Source: Gammaproteobacteria bacterium
GTDB lineage: Bacteria > Pseudomonadota > Gammaproteobacteria > Steroidobacterales > Steroidobacteraceae
Length of the DNA: 36,153 nt
Reading direction: 5' to 3'
Assembly: GCA_005878835.1 (NCBI GenBank)
Contig: VBMV01000079.1
Coordinates: 11,500-47,652 of the forward strand
Shown: positions 6,792 to 16,437 of the stretch, one piece after another
Layout of the letters: the number at the start of each line of letters is the position of its first letter
How positions within the stretch are numbered: the stretch's first letter is position 1
The notes under the pieces: model-generated
Seen by the model: only the letters and a program-made list of their open reading frames with translations
The model's database searches: none
Told to the model about the DNA's origin: nothing
Translations under genes and position numbers: made by a program

Positions 6792-7972
6792 TGGGCGGGA
6801 ACGATGTTACCGAACAATCCGTTGGTCTCATCATTCGGACCCGCCGTGAAGTACAGCGTGTCCGGGCTCGACCCGCGGCCGCCGCCCAGGGCCAAGGTCC
6901 ACAGGCCGTCGATGATCAGCGGCTTGCCCTGAGCGTCGTGAAGCGCATCGATAAATCGGCCATCGTCCTCGAATGCGTCGATCCGGCCGTCGCCAAAGTT
7001 GCCGATCAGGATCTTGCCGCTGAACCGCCCAAACGCGAACGAGGCGCGGGTGATGCCCCACGGGGAGTTGAGCGGCCCGCGGCTGGCAAAGCGGCGCAGC
7101 AGATGGCCGTCGGTATCAAACACATCGACAAAGCCACGGCCTGACCCCGCCGCGTCGTCGTGTTTCTCAGCGTCCTGTTTCGCGTAGCTCACGAACAGGT
7201 CGCCATCGATGTTCGCGATGCCAAACGGCGCGTAGCCGGCGGGGATATTGGGATCGGCGAAGCCGCCGTCCGTGGTCGCGGGCGTGAACAGGCCATCCGA
7301 GCCGGTCGGTCCGAATACATCGATCGTCCCGGCGCGGAAGTTGGACGCGTACAGGAACCCTCCCTTGGCGCTCAGCCCGAACACCAGACCCTTGTAGACG
7401 GCGCCGTTCCCGGCGGCGGGAGACGACGAATTGTCGACCGCGATCACTGCGTTGTCGGCCGGGTTCAAGCCTCCGGCCCACGCGGATACGGTGCCATCCT
7501 CGGTGGCGAAGATGAATACCGCCGGCAGCTTCGTGCCCGGCACGAGGAAAGCCGTCGAAGGATTCCACACGATTCCGGTGGGCGTCGCCGGGGCAGGATT
7601 CGGCGGATTATTCGGATCAACCGGATGGCAGGAGGCGGCAGGCACGACATTGCCCGGTAGCGGAATCGATACCTGCAGCGCCAGCTTCGTACCAGCGCCG
7701 CTGTAGAGGGTCGAGCATCCCGTGCCGTTGTCGTTGACCCAGAAAGGACTGCCCGCCGGGCTGAAGGCAACGCCCCAGGCGTTTCGCAGCACTGTGTCCT
7801 GCACCGTGGCGCCACCGGCCACGTTGGATACCAGAGGCGCGACCACGTAGGCGTTGCGCTGGGCGCGCGAATCGTCCTCCGCGGCGCCCGCAATCGTGGC
7901 GCTCGCGATCGTGCAGCCCGCGGCGAGGGCGATCAGCGCCGTCGTTTTCAGGGGTCCGGTGAGGTGGCACAT
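6788..7972 (-). CDS. TIGR03118 family exported beta-propeller-like protein
   Basis: A 394-aa secreted protein of unknown function. A signal peptide (residues 1-30, ending TIAGAAED) precedes repeated segments of the type LRNAWGVAFSPAGSPFWVNDNGTG, FIFATEDGTVSAWAGG, GLSAKGGFLYASNFRAGTIDVFG and LNSPWGITRASFAFGRFSGKILIGNFGDGRI, ending GLWTLALGGG...DTLYFTAGPNDETNGLFG. These are hallmarks of the TIGR03118 family. The start at 7972 is backed by AAGGAG eight bases upstream. It lies 142 nt downstream of the TonB receptor on the same strand and may be the last gene of that unit. Nothing in it shows a link to amine oxidation. Confidence 0.85.
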   Translation of the reverse strand: MCHLTGPLKTTALIALAAGCTIASATIAGAAEDDSRAQRNAYVVAPLVSNVAGGATVQDTVLRNAWGVAFSPAGSPFWVNDNGTGCSTLYSGAGTKLALQVSIPLPGNVVPAASCHPVDPNNPPNPAPATPTGIVWNPSTAFLVPGTKLPAVFIFATEDGTVSAWAGGLNPADNAVIAVDNSSSPAAGNGAVYKGLVFGLSAKGGFLYASNFRAGTIDVFGPTGSDGLFTPATTDGGFADPNIPAGYAPFGIANIDGDLFVSYAKQDAEKHDDAAGSGRGFVDVFDTDGHLLRRFASRGPLNSPWGITRASFAFGRFSGKILIGNFGDGRIDAFEDDGRFIDALHDAQGKPLIIDGLWTLALGGGRGSSPDTLYFTAGPNDETNGLFGNIVPAH

Positions 7973-8114
7973 GACTGCACTCCTTGGTCTTGTTGAGGAC
8001 TCCGATGTGCCGTGAGTGCCGCAAATCCGGCCGTGGGTTCAAAAGGCCGCAGCGCGGGGCGCGCCGAGGTGCGCCGCACATGCCTCCTGCGGAACCTGAG
8101 GCGTCGCCCGCTGG

Positions 8115-10628
8115 CTATTGACGGAATATCGCGGTGATGCCGAACGTCCGGGGTCTGAACGTGTACGCCCGCTGCAGGCGATCGCTCCCTGCACAGGTGG
8201 CGCTGGTCGGCGGGCAGATCGTGTAGTTGTAGTCGGTGAGCGGGTGAGCGTTGGTGAGGTTGTCCACGAAAGCGGCCAGCTGCCAGCTGCCGAAATCGAC
8301 CCCGCCGCGGACGCTGGTGCGGGTGGTGCCCGGGACCACGAAGGCGGCCGCGTCGGACTGCAGCGTAGTCGGGTCCTGGCCCGGCGTCGGCCACTTGGCG
8401 CGGGCGTAGTACTCGGCATCGGCGCGCACGAATGTCGCATGACTGAAGGCGCTGAACTTGTACTCCAGGCCCGCGATCACGGTCACCGGCGCGGTCGGCT
8501 GACCGCCGCCGAGCTCGCTCGCGACGCTGGTGATGGCATCGCCGTTGGCCACCACCGGGCCGGCCGTCGAGTTGGAGCTCAAGCTTGAATCCCGGGTGTA
8601 CCGGGCGTCGGTGTAGCCGGCGGCGAACTCGACGGTGAAGCGCTCGGTGAGCGCGATCTCGGCCTGCAGATCCGCTCCCTTGGCCACCGCCTGACCGAGG
8701 TTGTCGATGAACGAGATCTGGCAGGTTGGCGGGACGACCGTCTGCTGGATGTTGTTCCAGCGGATGTAGTAGATGCTGCTCGCGATCTTCACTCGGTTGG
8801 CGATGTTGTTCTTGGCGCCGATCTCGAAACTGTTGACTGAATCGGAGCTGAAGGTGGTCGGAGCCGCCGTGATGCCGAACGTCTGAAAATCCGGCAAGCA
8901 GGCGGCCTGCGGCAGCGGGTTATTCGCGCCGCCCGGCCGGAATCCCTTGGCGTAGGTGAAGTAGTACATGTCGTTCGGATCCATCTGGAACTGCAGCCCT
9001 ACCCGGGGCGTGAAGGCATTCTCCGCATTGCTGCCCGAGCCGGGCGCGGTCGGCGCGAACAGCTGCGGGCCTCCGGTCAGCGTGTCGAAGGAATATTTGA
9101 CGCGCGAGAAGCGCGCTCCCAGCGTGCCCTTGAGCCGGCCGGTGAACCCGTACGTCAGCTCGCCGAACAGCGCGTACTGCTCGTCCTTGGCGTTGGTCTT
9201 AAGGAAATACGAGTCAAACGGGAAACGCGGGTCGTAGGTGTCCGGGCCGGTGCAGTTGCCGTTGCTATCGAGATAGCAGAACACGTCGGTGTACGGCACC
9301 CCGAGGACCGCCATGGTGAGTGCATTGAGTTGCGGGTCATGGATCTGCTCGAGATAGCTCTGACGGTTCTCGGCGAAGAACACCCCCGTGGTCCACAGGA
9401 GCCTCGCATTCGGTTCGGCCGACTGCAGGCGAATCTCCTGGGTGATGTTCTGCTGGCCGTTGTCGACCGTCGCGGGCGAACGGTAGTCGGTCGCGCCCGC
9501 CGGCAGGTGCACGCCGGTGTTGTCCAGCAGGCAGCCAGTTCCTCCTACTGGGCAGTCGCCCATGAAGGTCTGATAGAACCCGAGGTTATACAGCGTGCCT
9601 TCGTAGCCGGTCTGCTCGCGGCGGTGGTAGTACGAGGTGTTGGAGATCAGCTGCGCGGGGCCGAGCTCCCCCTGGATCCTGAGCGAGGTCAGGTAGAACT
9701 TGTCCGGCGTGGCGCGGCGCGACGGATCCGCATTGACGAAGCGGCCGTTCGCCGGGTCAGAATACAACGGCCAGTAGTTGGAAATGTCGTTCTTCTGCTG
9801 GTTCTGATAGTAGATCCCGGGGGTGATGGTCCACTTGTCTGACGGCGCCCACAGTCCCGCCAGCCGCAGTAGCAGCGTGTTGTTGTAATTCGCGTTCTTC
9901 TGCACCGTCTGCAGCGTGACCGGATCGATCCGATCGATCCAGCCGCCGTCGTGGCGGTACGATATCGCGAAACGCGCGCCGAAGGCGCCCTGCACCAGGG
10001 GCCCGCCGATCGCCGCCCCCGCCTCATAGCTCGGATCGCCGTACTGAGTCGAGGAAAACTCGCTGCGGCCGTAGGTGCTGGTTTTCGTCAGGCTCGGCTG
10101 GGTGGTGATGTAGCGTACCGTGCCGCCCTCGGAACCGGCACCGAACAGCGTGCCCTGCGGACCGCGCAGCACTTCCACCCGCTCGATGTCGAAGGACTTG
10201 GGCAGCGCCTCGTCCGGGTTGAACGCCAGCGCGCGCATCTGGATCGGCGTGTCGTCGAGATAGATGCCGGTGGTGCCGGCGCCGCCGGATCCGGAGATGC
10301 CGCGGATGGAAATGTTGTTGGTGCCGGAGTTGTCGAAGTTCACTCCCGGGGTGAAGCGTGCGACTTCCGAGAAGTCCTTGATGCCGCGCTCATCGAGGCT
10401 CTCCTGCGTCAGGGCCGTGACGCTGATGGGTACCTTGCTGAGACTCTCCGCGCGGCGCGTGGCGGTCACGATGACTTCCTGCAAGGGCCCGGCGCTCGCT
10501 TCGCTCCCCTGCGTCTGCTCCTGCGCCCGGCTCGCGCCGGGGACGCAGGCGAGCAGCGCCAACGCAACGTATGGCGCCCCGAGCCGTGCGTGCGTGCCCC
10601 CGGTCCTGCCGTCATGAATAAGCCGCAT
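8115..10628 (-). CDS. TonB-dependent outer-membrane receptor
   Basis: An 837-aa outer-membrane active transporter. After a signal peptide ending ASRAQ comes the plug domain, with EVIVTATRRAESLSKVPISV, FTPGVNFDNSGTNNISIRG, VEVLRGPQGTLFGAGSEGGTVRYIT. The 22-strand barrel has the usual segments (FTPRVGLQFQMDPNDMYYFTYAKGFRPGG; NSFEIGAKN) and a terminal strand TFRPRTFGITAIFRQ that ends in the normal way for such barrels. It most resembles the large IroN/PupB-like group that takes up varied organic ligands in sphingomonads and Steroidobacter-like bacteria; the ligand is unknown. ATG 10628 is chosen over 10676 because GGGGAGG lies just before it and the signal peptide starts there. It is 72 nt downstream of the molybdenum hydroxylase gene on the same strand. 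Confidence 0.93.
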   Translation of the reverse strand: MRLIHDGRTGGTHARLGAPYVALALLACVPGASRAQEQTQGSEASAGPLQEVIVTATRRAESLSKVPISVTALTQESLDERGIKDFSEVARFTPGVNFDNSGTNNISIRGISGSGGAGTTGIYLDDTPIQMRALAFNPDEALPKSFDIERVEVLRGPQGTLFGAGSEGGTVRYITTQPSLTKTSTYGRSEFSSTQYGDPSYEAGAAIGGPLVQGAFGARFAISYRHDGGWIDRIDPVTLQTVQKNANYNNTLLLRLAGLWAPSDKWTITPGIYYQNQQKNDISNYWPLYSDPANGRFVNADPSRRATPDKFYLTSLRIQGELGPAQLISNTSYYHRREQTGYEGTLYNLGFYQTFMGDCPVGGTGCLLDNTGVHLPAGATDYRSPATVDNGQQNITQEIRLQSAEPNARLLWTTGVFFAENRQSYLEQIHDPQLNALTMAVLGVPYTDVFCYLDSNGNCTGPDTYDPRFPFDSYFLKTNAKDEQYALFGELTYGFTGRLKGTLGARFSRVKYSFDTLTGGPQLFAPTAPGSGSNAENAFTPRVGLQFQMDPNDMYYFTYAKGFRPGGANNPLPQAACLPDFQTFGITAAPTTFSSDSVNSFEIGAKNNIANRVKIASSIYYIRWNNIQQTVVPPTCQISFIDNLGQAVAKGADLQAEIALTERFTVEFAAGYTDARYTRDSSLSSNSTAGPVVANGDAITSVASELGGGQPTAPVTVIAGLEYKFSAFSHATFVRADAEYYARAKWPTPGQDPTTLQSDAAAFVVPGTTRTSVRGGVDFGSWQLAAFVDNLTNAHPLTDYNYTICPPTSATCAGSDRLQRAYTFRPRTFGITAIFRQ

Positions 10629-10700
10629 ATGACCTCCCCACACCATTCTTGTTCCGCCACACCGGCAGTGCGGCACTGTAGCCGCAAGCTCACGCCAAGC

Positions 10701-12878
10701 TCAAGCATGCAGGCCGCGGCTGACCGGCAGCGTGCGCACGCGCTTGCCGCTGGCGGCGTAGATCGCGTTGCACAACGCCGCGGCGACGCAGGAGGTGCCG
10801 GTCTCGCCGACACCTCCCGGGCTTTCGCCGCTTGCCACCAGATGCACCTCGACCCGCGGCGCCGCGGAGATCCGCAGCGATGGAAAATCATTGAAGTTGT
10901 TCTGCTGCACGCGCCCGTTGGCGATGGTGATCTCGTTGCCGAGCGCGGCACTCAGGCCGAAGGTGACGCCGCCCTCGAGTTGCGCCCGGACCCCGTCGGG
11001 GTTCACCACCTGCCCGCAATCCATGGCGCATACCACGCGTTCGACGCGCGGGGGACCCTGGGCGCCGGCACTGACCTCGGCGACCTGCGCGAGGTAACTG
11101 CCGAAGGCAAACTGCAGCGACACGCCGCGCCCGCTGCCGGCGGGCAGCGCCGTGCCCCATCCGGCGCGATCGGCCGCGAGATCGAGCACCGCGCGCATGC
11201 GCGGGTCCTTGAGCAGCGCGCGGCGGTAGCGCACCGGGTCCTGCTGCGCCGCCGCCGCCAGCTCGTCCATGAAACTCTCTACCGCGAATACGCTGCGCGT
11301 CGGACCGACCCCACGCCACCAGCCCGTCGGCACCCCCGCAGGGTCGCGGCGCACGAAGCGCACTTCCACGTTCTCCAGCGGATAGGCCAGATCGGCGGCC
11401 GAGGTGACCGCGTCGAGATCCACACCGTTCCTGACCGTTTCCTCGCCGTAGTACAGCGCCCACAATCCGGCGCCCGCAATCGTATGGCGCCAGACGACAG
11501 GCATGCCGCGAGCATCCAGCGACGCGGACAGCCGATCCACATAGTAGGGCCGGTAGCGGTCGTGCTGGATGTCCTGCTCGCGAGTCCACAGCACCCGCAC
11601 CGGGCCCTGCACATGCCGCGCGATGCGCGCCGCCAGCACGATGCCGTCCACCTCCAGGCGCCGCCCGAAGCCGCCGCCGATGAGATGGCTGTGAAGGCGG
11701 ATCTGTTCGGGCCTCAGACCCAGGGCCGCCAGCTTCGCCACCGCGCGATCGCATGCCTGGGTGCCGACCCAGATCTCGCACTCGCCCTCGCGCCAATCGA
11801 CCGTGCAGTTCATCGGCTCGAGGGTCGCGTGGGCGAGAAATGGCTGGTGATAGACCGCGTCCACGTGGGTCGTCGCGCGCGTCGCCGCCTGCTCGAGTTT
11901 GCCCTTGCTGGCGGCCAGCGCACCGGCCTCATGAGCGGCGGCTTCCAGCTCCGCCACGATGTCTGCCTGCTGTACGGCCGCGTTCGCTCCCTCGTTCCAG
12001 CGCGGCGCCAGCGCCTTCATGCCCTGCATGGCCGCCCAGGTGTCGTCCGCCACCACCGCGATCACATCACCCTCGTTCACCACCTGTCTCACACCGCGGA
12101 CGGCGAGGGCCGCATCGGCTGCGAGCCCGGCGATCGTCCCGCCCTCGACGGGCGAGAGGGCGATGAGCGCCGCCTTCGAGTTCGGTGGCCGTGCGTCGAT
12201 GCCGAACACCGCGCTGCCGTCCACCTTCTGCGGCGTGTCACGCCTTGGGGTGGCGCGACCGATGAGCCGGAAGTCCTGCGCGGCCTTCAACGGTGGCGCC
12301 GCCGGCACCGGCAGGGCCGCGGCGGCGGCGGCCAGCGCGCCGTAGCTCAGGCGTCGGCCGGAAGGAGCGTGGATCACTTCGCCGCGCTGCGCGTGGCAGG
12401 TGTCGATGGGCACACGCCAGCGCTTCGCCGCCGCCTGGATCAGCATCAGGCGCGCGGCCGCACCCGCCTGCCGCAGCGGCGTCCAGCACTGGATGATGGA
12501 CAGGGAGGTGCCGGTCGACTGGTCTCGTTCGATGCCCTCGGGGGCAGCCGGGTCGACTGCGAAACCATAGACGGCGGGATCGGTCGGGGCGGCCTCCACG
12601 ACGACCGCGCCAAGATCGACCTCCAGCTCCTCGGCGATCAGCATCGGCAGTGACGTGAAGGTGCCCTGCCCCATCTCGACCTTGGGCATCACGAGGGTGA
12701 TGCGGTTGTCCGGCTCGATGCGCACGTAGGCGTTCAGGGCCCCGCGGGCGGGTGCGCCGCCGCCCGGCATGAGCCCCCGCCGCCGGCGCTGCAGCGCGAC
12801 GCCCAGCACCAGCGCCCCGCCCACCGCGGCCGCAGTGAGCACGAACTGCCGCCGCGTGAACGCCGCGGGCGTACTCAT
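10701..12878 (-). CDS. Molybdopterin-binding hydroxylase large subunit (isoquinoline 1-oxidoreductase beta / aldehyde dehydrogenase type)
   Basis: A 725-aa xanthine-oxidase-family catalytic subunit with a Tat leader (FTRRQFVLTAAAVGGALVLG, Arg9-Arg10), so it works in the periplasm. ARIEPDN-like and MGQGTFTSLPMLIAEELEVD segments, HSHLIGGGFGRRLEVDG and GGVGETGTSCVAAALCNAIYAASGKRVRTLP are typical of the IorB subgroup. The Glu of GVGETG is the expected catalytic base at molybdenum. The enzyme would hydroxylate an N-heterocycle or oxidise an aldehyde. The [2Fe-2S] small subunit normally encoded next to it is not found in the window. Its ATG overlaps the permease stop (ATGA), so the two are coupled. 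If it accepts aromatic aldehydes, it would follow the amine dehydrogenase in one pathway; this is inference. Confidence 0.88.
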   Translation of the reverse strand: MSTPAAFTRRQFVLTAAAVGGALVLGVALQRRRRGLMPGGGAPARGALNAYVRIEPDNRITLVMPKVEMGQGTFTSLPMLIAEELEVDLGAVVVEAAPTDPAVYGFAVDPAAPEGIERDQSTGTSLSIIQCWTPLRQAGAAARLMLIQAAAKRWRVPIDTCHAQRGEVIHAPSGRRLSYGALAAAAAALPVPAAPPLKAAQDFRLIGRATPRRDTPQKVDGSAVFGIDARPPNSKAALIALSPVEGGTIAGLAADAALAVRGVRQVVNEGDVIAVVADDTWAAMQGMKALAPRWNEGANAAVQQADIVAELEAAAHEAGALAASKGKLEQAATRATTHVDAVYHQPFLAHATLEPMNCTVDWREGECEIWVGTQACDRAVAKLAALGLRPEQIRLHSHLIGGGFGRRLEVDGIVLAARIARHVQGPVRVLWTREQDIQHDRYRPYYVDRLSASLDARGMPVVWRHTIAGAGLWALYYGEETVRNGVDLDAVTSAADLAYPLENVEVRFVRRDPAGVPTGWWRGVGPTRSVFAVESFMDELAAAAQQDPVRYRRALLKDPRMRAVLDLAADRAGWGTALPAGSGRGVSLQFAFGSYLAQVAEVSAGAQGPPRVERVVCAMDCGQVVNPDGVRAQLEGGVTFGLSAALGNEITIANGRVQQNNFNDFPSLRISAAPRVEVHLVASGESPGGVGETGTSCVAAALCNAIYAASGKRVRTLPVSRGLHA

Positions 12879-14263
12879 GAGCGATCCGCACCCGGCCCGG
12901 CGGGCGCCGGGGTCACGGCGTGCGAGCGGCGCCGCGCGTCCACGATGAGGAAGGCGACCACCGCCACCGCGAGCGCCACGACGCTCCAGCGCAGCTCGCT
13001 CGAGAGCTCCCCGGGCGTGAATGCCATGGCGATCAGCACCGCGGCCATCCCGGCGATCGCCGCATAGCTCGCCCATGGGAACAGCCACATCGACAGCGCC
13101 GGCTCCGGGGCGCCGCGCGCCTCGCGCTCGCGCCGCAGCCGGATGTGCGCCGCCGCGATGATGATGTAGACGAATACCGAGAGAGCGCCGGAGGCATTGA
13201 CCAGGAATGCGAACACGGTCTGCGGCGAGGTGATGGCGGCCAGGATCCCGAGCACACCCGCGAGGCTCCCCATCCACACCGAGCGGGTCGGCACCCGGCG
13301 CGTGTTCAGCTGCACGAGCCACTGCGGCGCGTCGCCGTGCTCGGCCAGCACGAACAGCACGCGCGAGCAGACGTAGAACGCCGAGTTGAGACACGAGAGC
13401 ACGGCGGTGAGGATGATGGCGCTCATCGCGAGGCTCGCCCACTTGAAGTGCATGGTGTTGAGCACCAGCGTGAACGGTGACTCGCCGGGACGCACCTGCA
13501 CCCAGGGAACCGCGGTCACGATCAGGAGCACCGAGCCGACGTAGAAGGTGAGGATGCGCAGGATCACCGAGGTGCTCATTCTCGCCACGGCGCGCGCCGG
13601 CTCCTGCGACTCGGCCGCGGCGATGGTGGTGATCTCGGCTCCCGTGAGCGAGAAATACACGGTCACCGCGCCCGCCAGCACCGACAGTAGGCCCTTGGGC
13701 ATGAAGCCGCCGTAAGCGGTGAGGTTGGAGAAGGTGGGGCCGGTCGGCGAGGTGAAGCCGCAGACGAACGCAGCCGTGAGCGCGATGAACACGATGATCG
13801 CCGCGACCTTGATCGAGGCAAACCAGAATTCGAACTCGCCGTAGGAGCGCGCCGACATGAGATTGACGGCAGTCATGATGCCCATGAGCACGAGGCCGAG
13901 GATCCAGGCCGGCAGGCCGAGCCAGTCGTGCAGAATCCTGGCGCCTGCGATCGCCTCCACCGGCACGACGATGATCCAGAAGTACCAGTACAGCCAGCCG
14001 GCGACGAACCCCGCCCAGGGACCCAGGCCGGCGCGCGCGAACTCGGTGAACGAGCGCACCGACGGCAGCGCCAGCGCCATCTCCCCGAGCATGCGCATCA
14101 CGAGCAGCACCAGCGTGCCGGTGATGAGATAGCTCAGCACGACCGCAGGCCCCGTGGCCTCGACCGAGGCGCTGCTGCCGACGAACAGCCCGGCGCCGAT
14201 GATCCCGCCGATCGAGATCATGGTGATGTGGCGCGGCTGAAGTGAGCGGCTGAGCTCCAGCAT
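12875..14263 (-). CDS. Amino acid / amine permease (APC superfamily, GabP-like)
   Basis: A 462-aa inner-membrane transporter with twelve predicted helices. The N-terminal signature RSLQPRHITMISIGGIIGAGLFVGSS contains the GxGxG-like unwound segment of helix 1 seen in amino-acid permeases. FTEFARAGLGPWAGFVAGWLYWYFW and YFSLTGAEITTIAAAESQEPARAV match the GabP/AroP/AnsP branch. It probably imports an amino acid or related amine by proton symport. The start at 14263 is preceded by GAGGGGG. It begins 22 nt after the IclR gene on the same strand and is coupled to the molybdenum hydroxylase gene downstream, suggesting that regulator, uptake and enzyme share one transcript. Confidence 0.9.
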   Translation of the reverse strand: MLELSRSLQPRHITMISIGGIIGAGLFVGSSASVEATGPAVVLSYLITGTLVLLVMRMLGEMALALPSVRSFTEFARAGLGPWAGFVAGWLYWYFWIIVVPVEAIAGARILHDWLGLPAWILGLVLMGIMTAVNLMSARSYGEFEFWFASIKVAAIIVFIALTAAFVCGFTSPTGPTFSNLTAYGGFMPKGLLSVLAGAVTVYFSLTGAEITTIAAAESQEPARAVARMSTSVILRILTFYVGSVLLIVTAVPWVQVRPGESPFTLVLNTMHFKWASLAMSAIILTAVLSCLNSAFYVCSRVLFVLAEHGDAPQWLVQLNTRRVPTRSVWMGSLAGVLGILAAITSPQTVFAFLVNASGALSVFVYIIIAAAHIRLRREREARGAPEPALSMWLFPWASYAAIAGMAAVLIAMAFTPGELSSELRWSVVALAVAVVAFLIVDARRRSHAVTPAPAGPGADRS

Positions 14264-14285
14264 GCTGTTCCCCCTCAAGAGTGGC

Positions 14286-15101
14286 TCATGGGCGTCGCGG
14301 GGGCGGTAGGTCCCCCTGCCAGGCCGCCCGCACCGTCTGCAGCAGCAGCGGCGCGAGCTTCGATCGTAACTCGGCCAGCGTCCAGCGGCTCGTCGGAGCT
14401 GAGATGTTGACGGCGGCAAGCGGCTGCCCGTCCGCGCCCAGCACCGCGGCGGCGATGGTGAGGTCGCCACGGTAGCACTCCTGATCCGACCAGGCGTAGC
14501 CGGCCGCGCGCGCCGCGGCGATCCTTCGCAGAATCTGCCGTGGATCGGTGAGCGTCATCGGGGTCAGCGGCCGCAGCTGCGACTGGCGCAGGAGGCGCTG
14601 CGCCGCGCCCGCCGGCAACGCGGCCAGGTACGCCCGTCCCGAGGCCGTGCAGTACATCGGCAGGCGGCGGCCGACCGGCGTGTGAAGATGGAAGCGCTTG
14701 AGGCTCGGAAAGCGGGCGATGAACACCATGTCGGGGCCATCGGGCTCGGACATGCTCACCGACTCGCCGCTCGCCTGGTTCAGGTCGATGAGATGGGTGG
14801 TGGCCTGCTCGAGCAGCGCGTGGCCGGAGAGGTAGGCGGCGGTGAGCGACAGGACCCGCGGCGTGAGCACCCAGCGCCGCGCGCGCGCGTCGCGCCTCAG
14901 GAACCCCAGGCGCACCAGCGTGTGCGTGCAGCGCTGTGCCGAGCTCACCGTCATGCCGGCACCCAGGGCGAGCTCCGCCAGGCTGCGCTCGCGCCGCTCG
15001 CCGCCGAAGGATTCCAGCATGGCGAGCGCCTTCTGCACCGAGCTGTTGAACAGGGGATCGCGCGCGCTCGCCGCGCGCGGCCTGCGCGGCGGGCGCTTCA
15101 T
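14286..15101 (-). CDS. IclR-family transcriptional regulator
   Basis: A 271-aa regulator. A winged helix-turn-helix (about residues 20-80: SVQKALAMLESFGG...SLAELALGAGMTVSSAQRCTHTLVRLGFLRR) is followed by the IclR effector domain (about 95-260) with GRRLPMYCTASGRAYLAALP and the conserved DQECYRGDLTIAAAVLGADGQPLAAVNIS. The effector is not predictable. Its promoter region carries a perfect 17-bp palindrome, 18 nt before the start, whose core recurs at 4376, so autoregulation and control of the amine-oxidation genes are likely. No ribosome site precedes ATG 15101, and a TATACT box ends nine bases before it, so the message may be nearly leaderless. Confidence 0.93.
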   Translation of the reverse strand: MKRPPRRPRAASARDPLFNSSVQKALAMLESFGGERRERSLAELALGAGMTVSSAQRCTHTLVRLGFLRRDARARRWVLTPRVLSLTAAYLSGHALLEQATTHLIDLNQASGESVSMSEPDGPDMVFIARFPSLKRFHLHTPVGRRLPMYCTASGRAYLAALPAGAAQRLLRQSQLRPLTPMTLTDPRQILRRIAAARAAGYAWSDQECYRGDLTIAAAVLGADGQPLAAVNISAPTSRWTLAELRSKLAPLLLQTVRAAWQGDLPPPRRP

Positions 15102-15110
15102 TTGTTTTGC

Positions 15111-15140
15111 AGTATAGGGCTATCGATAATCGATAGTCTA
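15111..15140 (-). promoter_or_regulatory. Candidate iclR-gene promoter
   Basis: On the minus strand TAGACT (15140-15135), an 18-nt spacer and TATACT (15116-15111) form a plausible sigma70 promoter. The 17-bp palindrome lies almost wholly in the spacer, the usual arrangement for repression. The -10 box is only nine bases from the start codon. Confidence 0.55.
15120..15136. promoter_or_regulatory. 17-bp perfect palindrome, candidate IclR operator
   Basis: CTATCGATAATCGATAG is an 8-bp perfect inverted repeat around one central base. Fourteen of its bases (15121-15134) are repeated exactly at 4376-4389. Its place between -35 and -10 of the regulator's promoter suggests autorepression. Confidence 0.65.
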
Positions 15141-15156
15141 TGCCGCGGGGGGAACG

Positions 15157-16437
<1,281 letters not shown>

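Noticed and set aside
9918-9943. GATCGATCC repeats that resemble the operator word
   Set aside because: They lie inside the TonB receptor coding region, encode conserved Asp-Arg-Ile residues and do not contain the TATCGATAATCGAT core.
9951-12653. A 900-codon open frame on the plus strand across the TonB receptor and molybdenum hydroxylase genes
   Set aside because: It is antisense to two well-supported genes, is rich in Arg, His, Gln and Ala with no recognisable domain, and is expected by chance where codon third positions are GC-rich.
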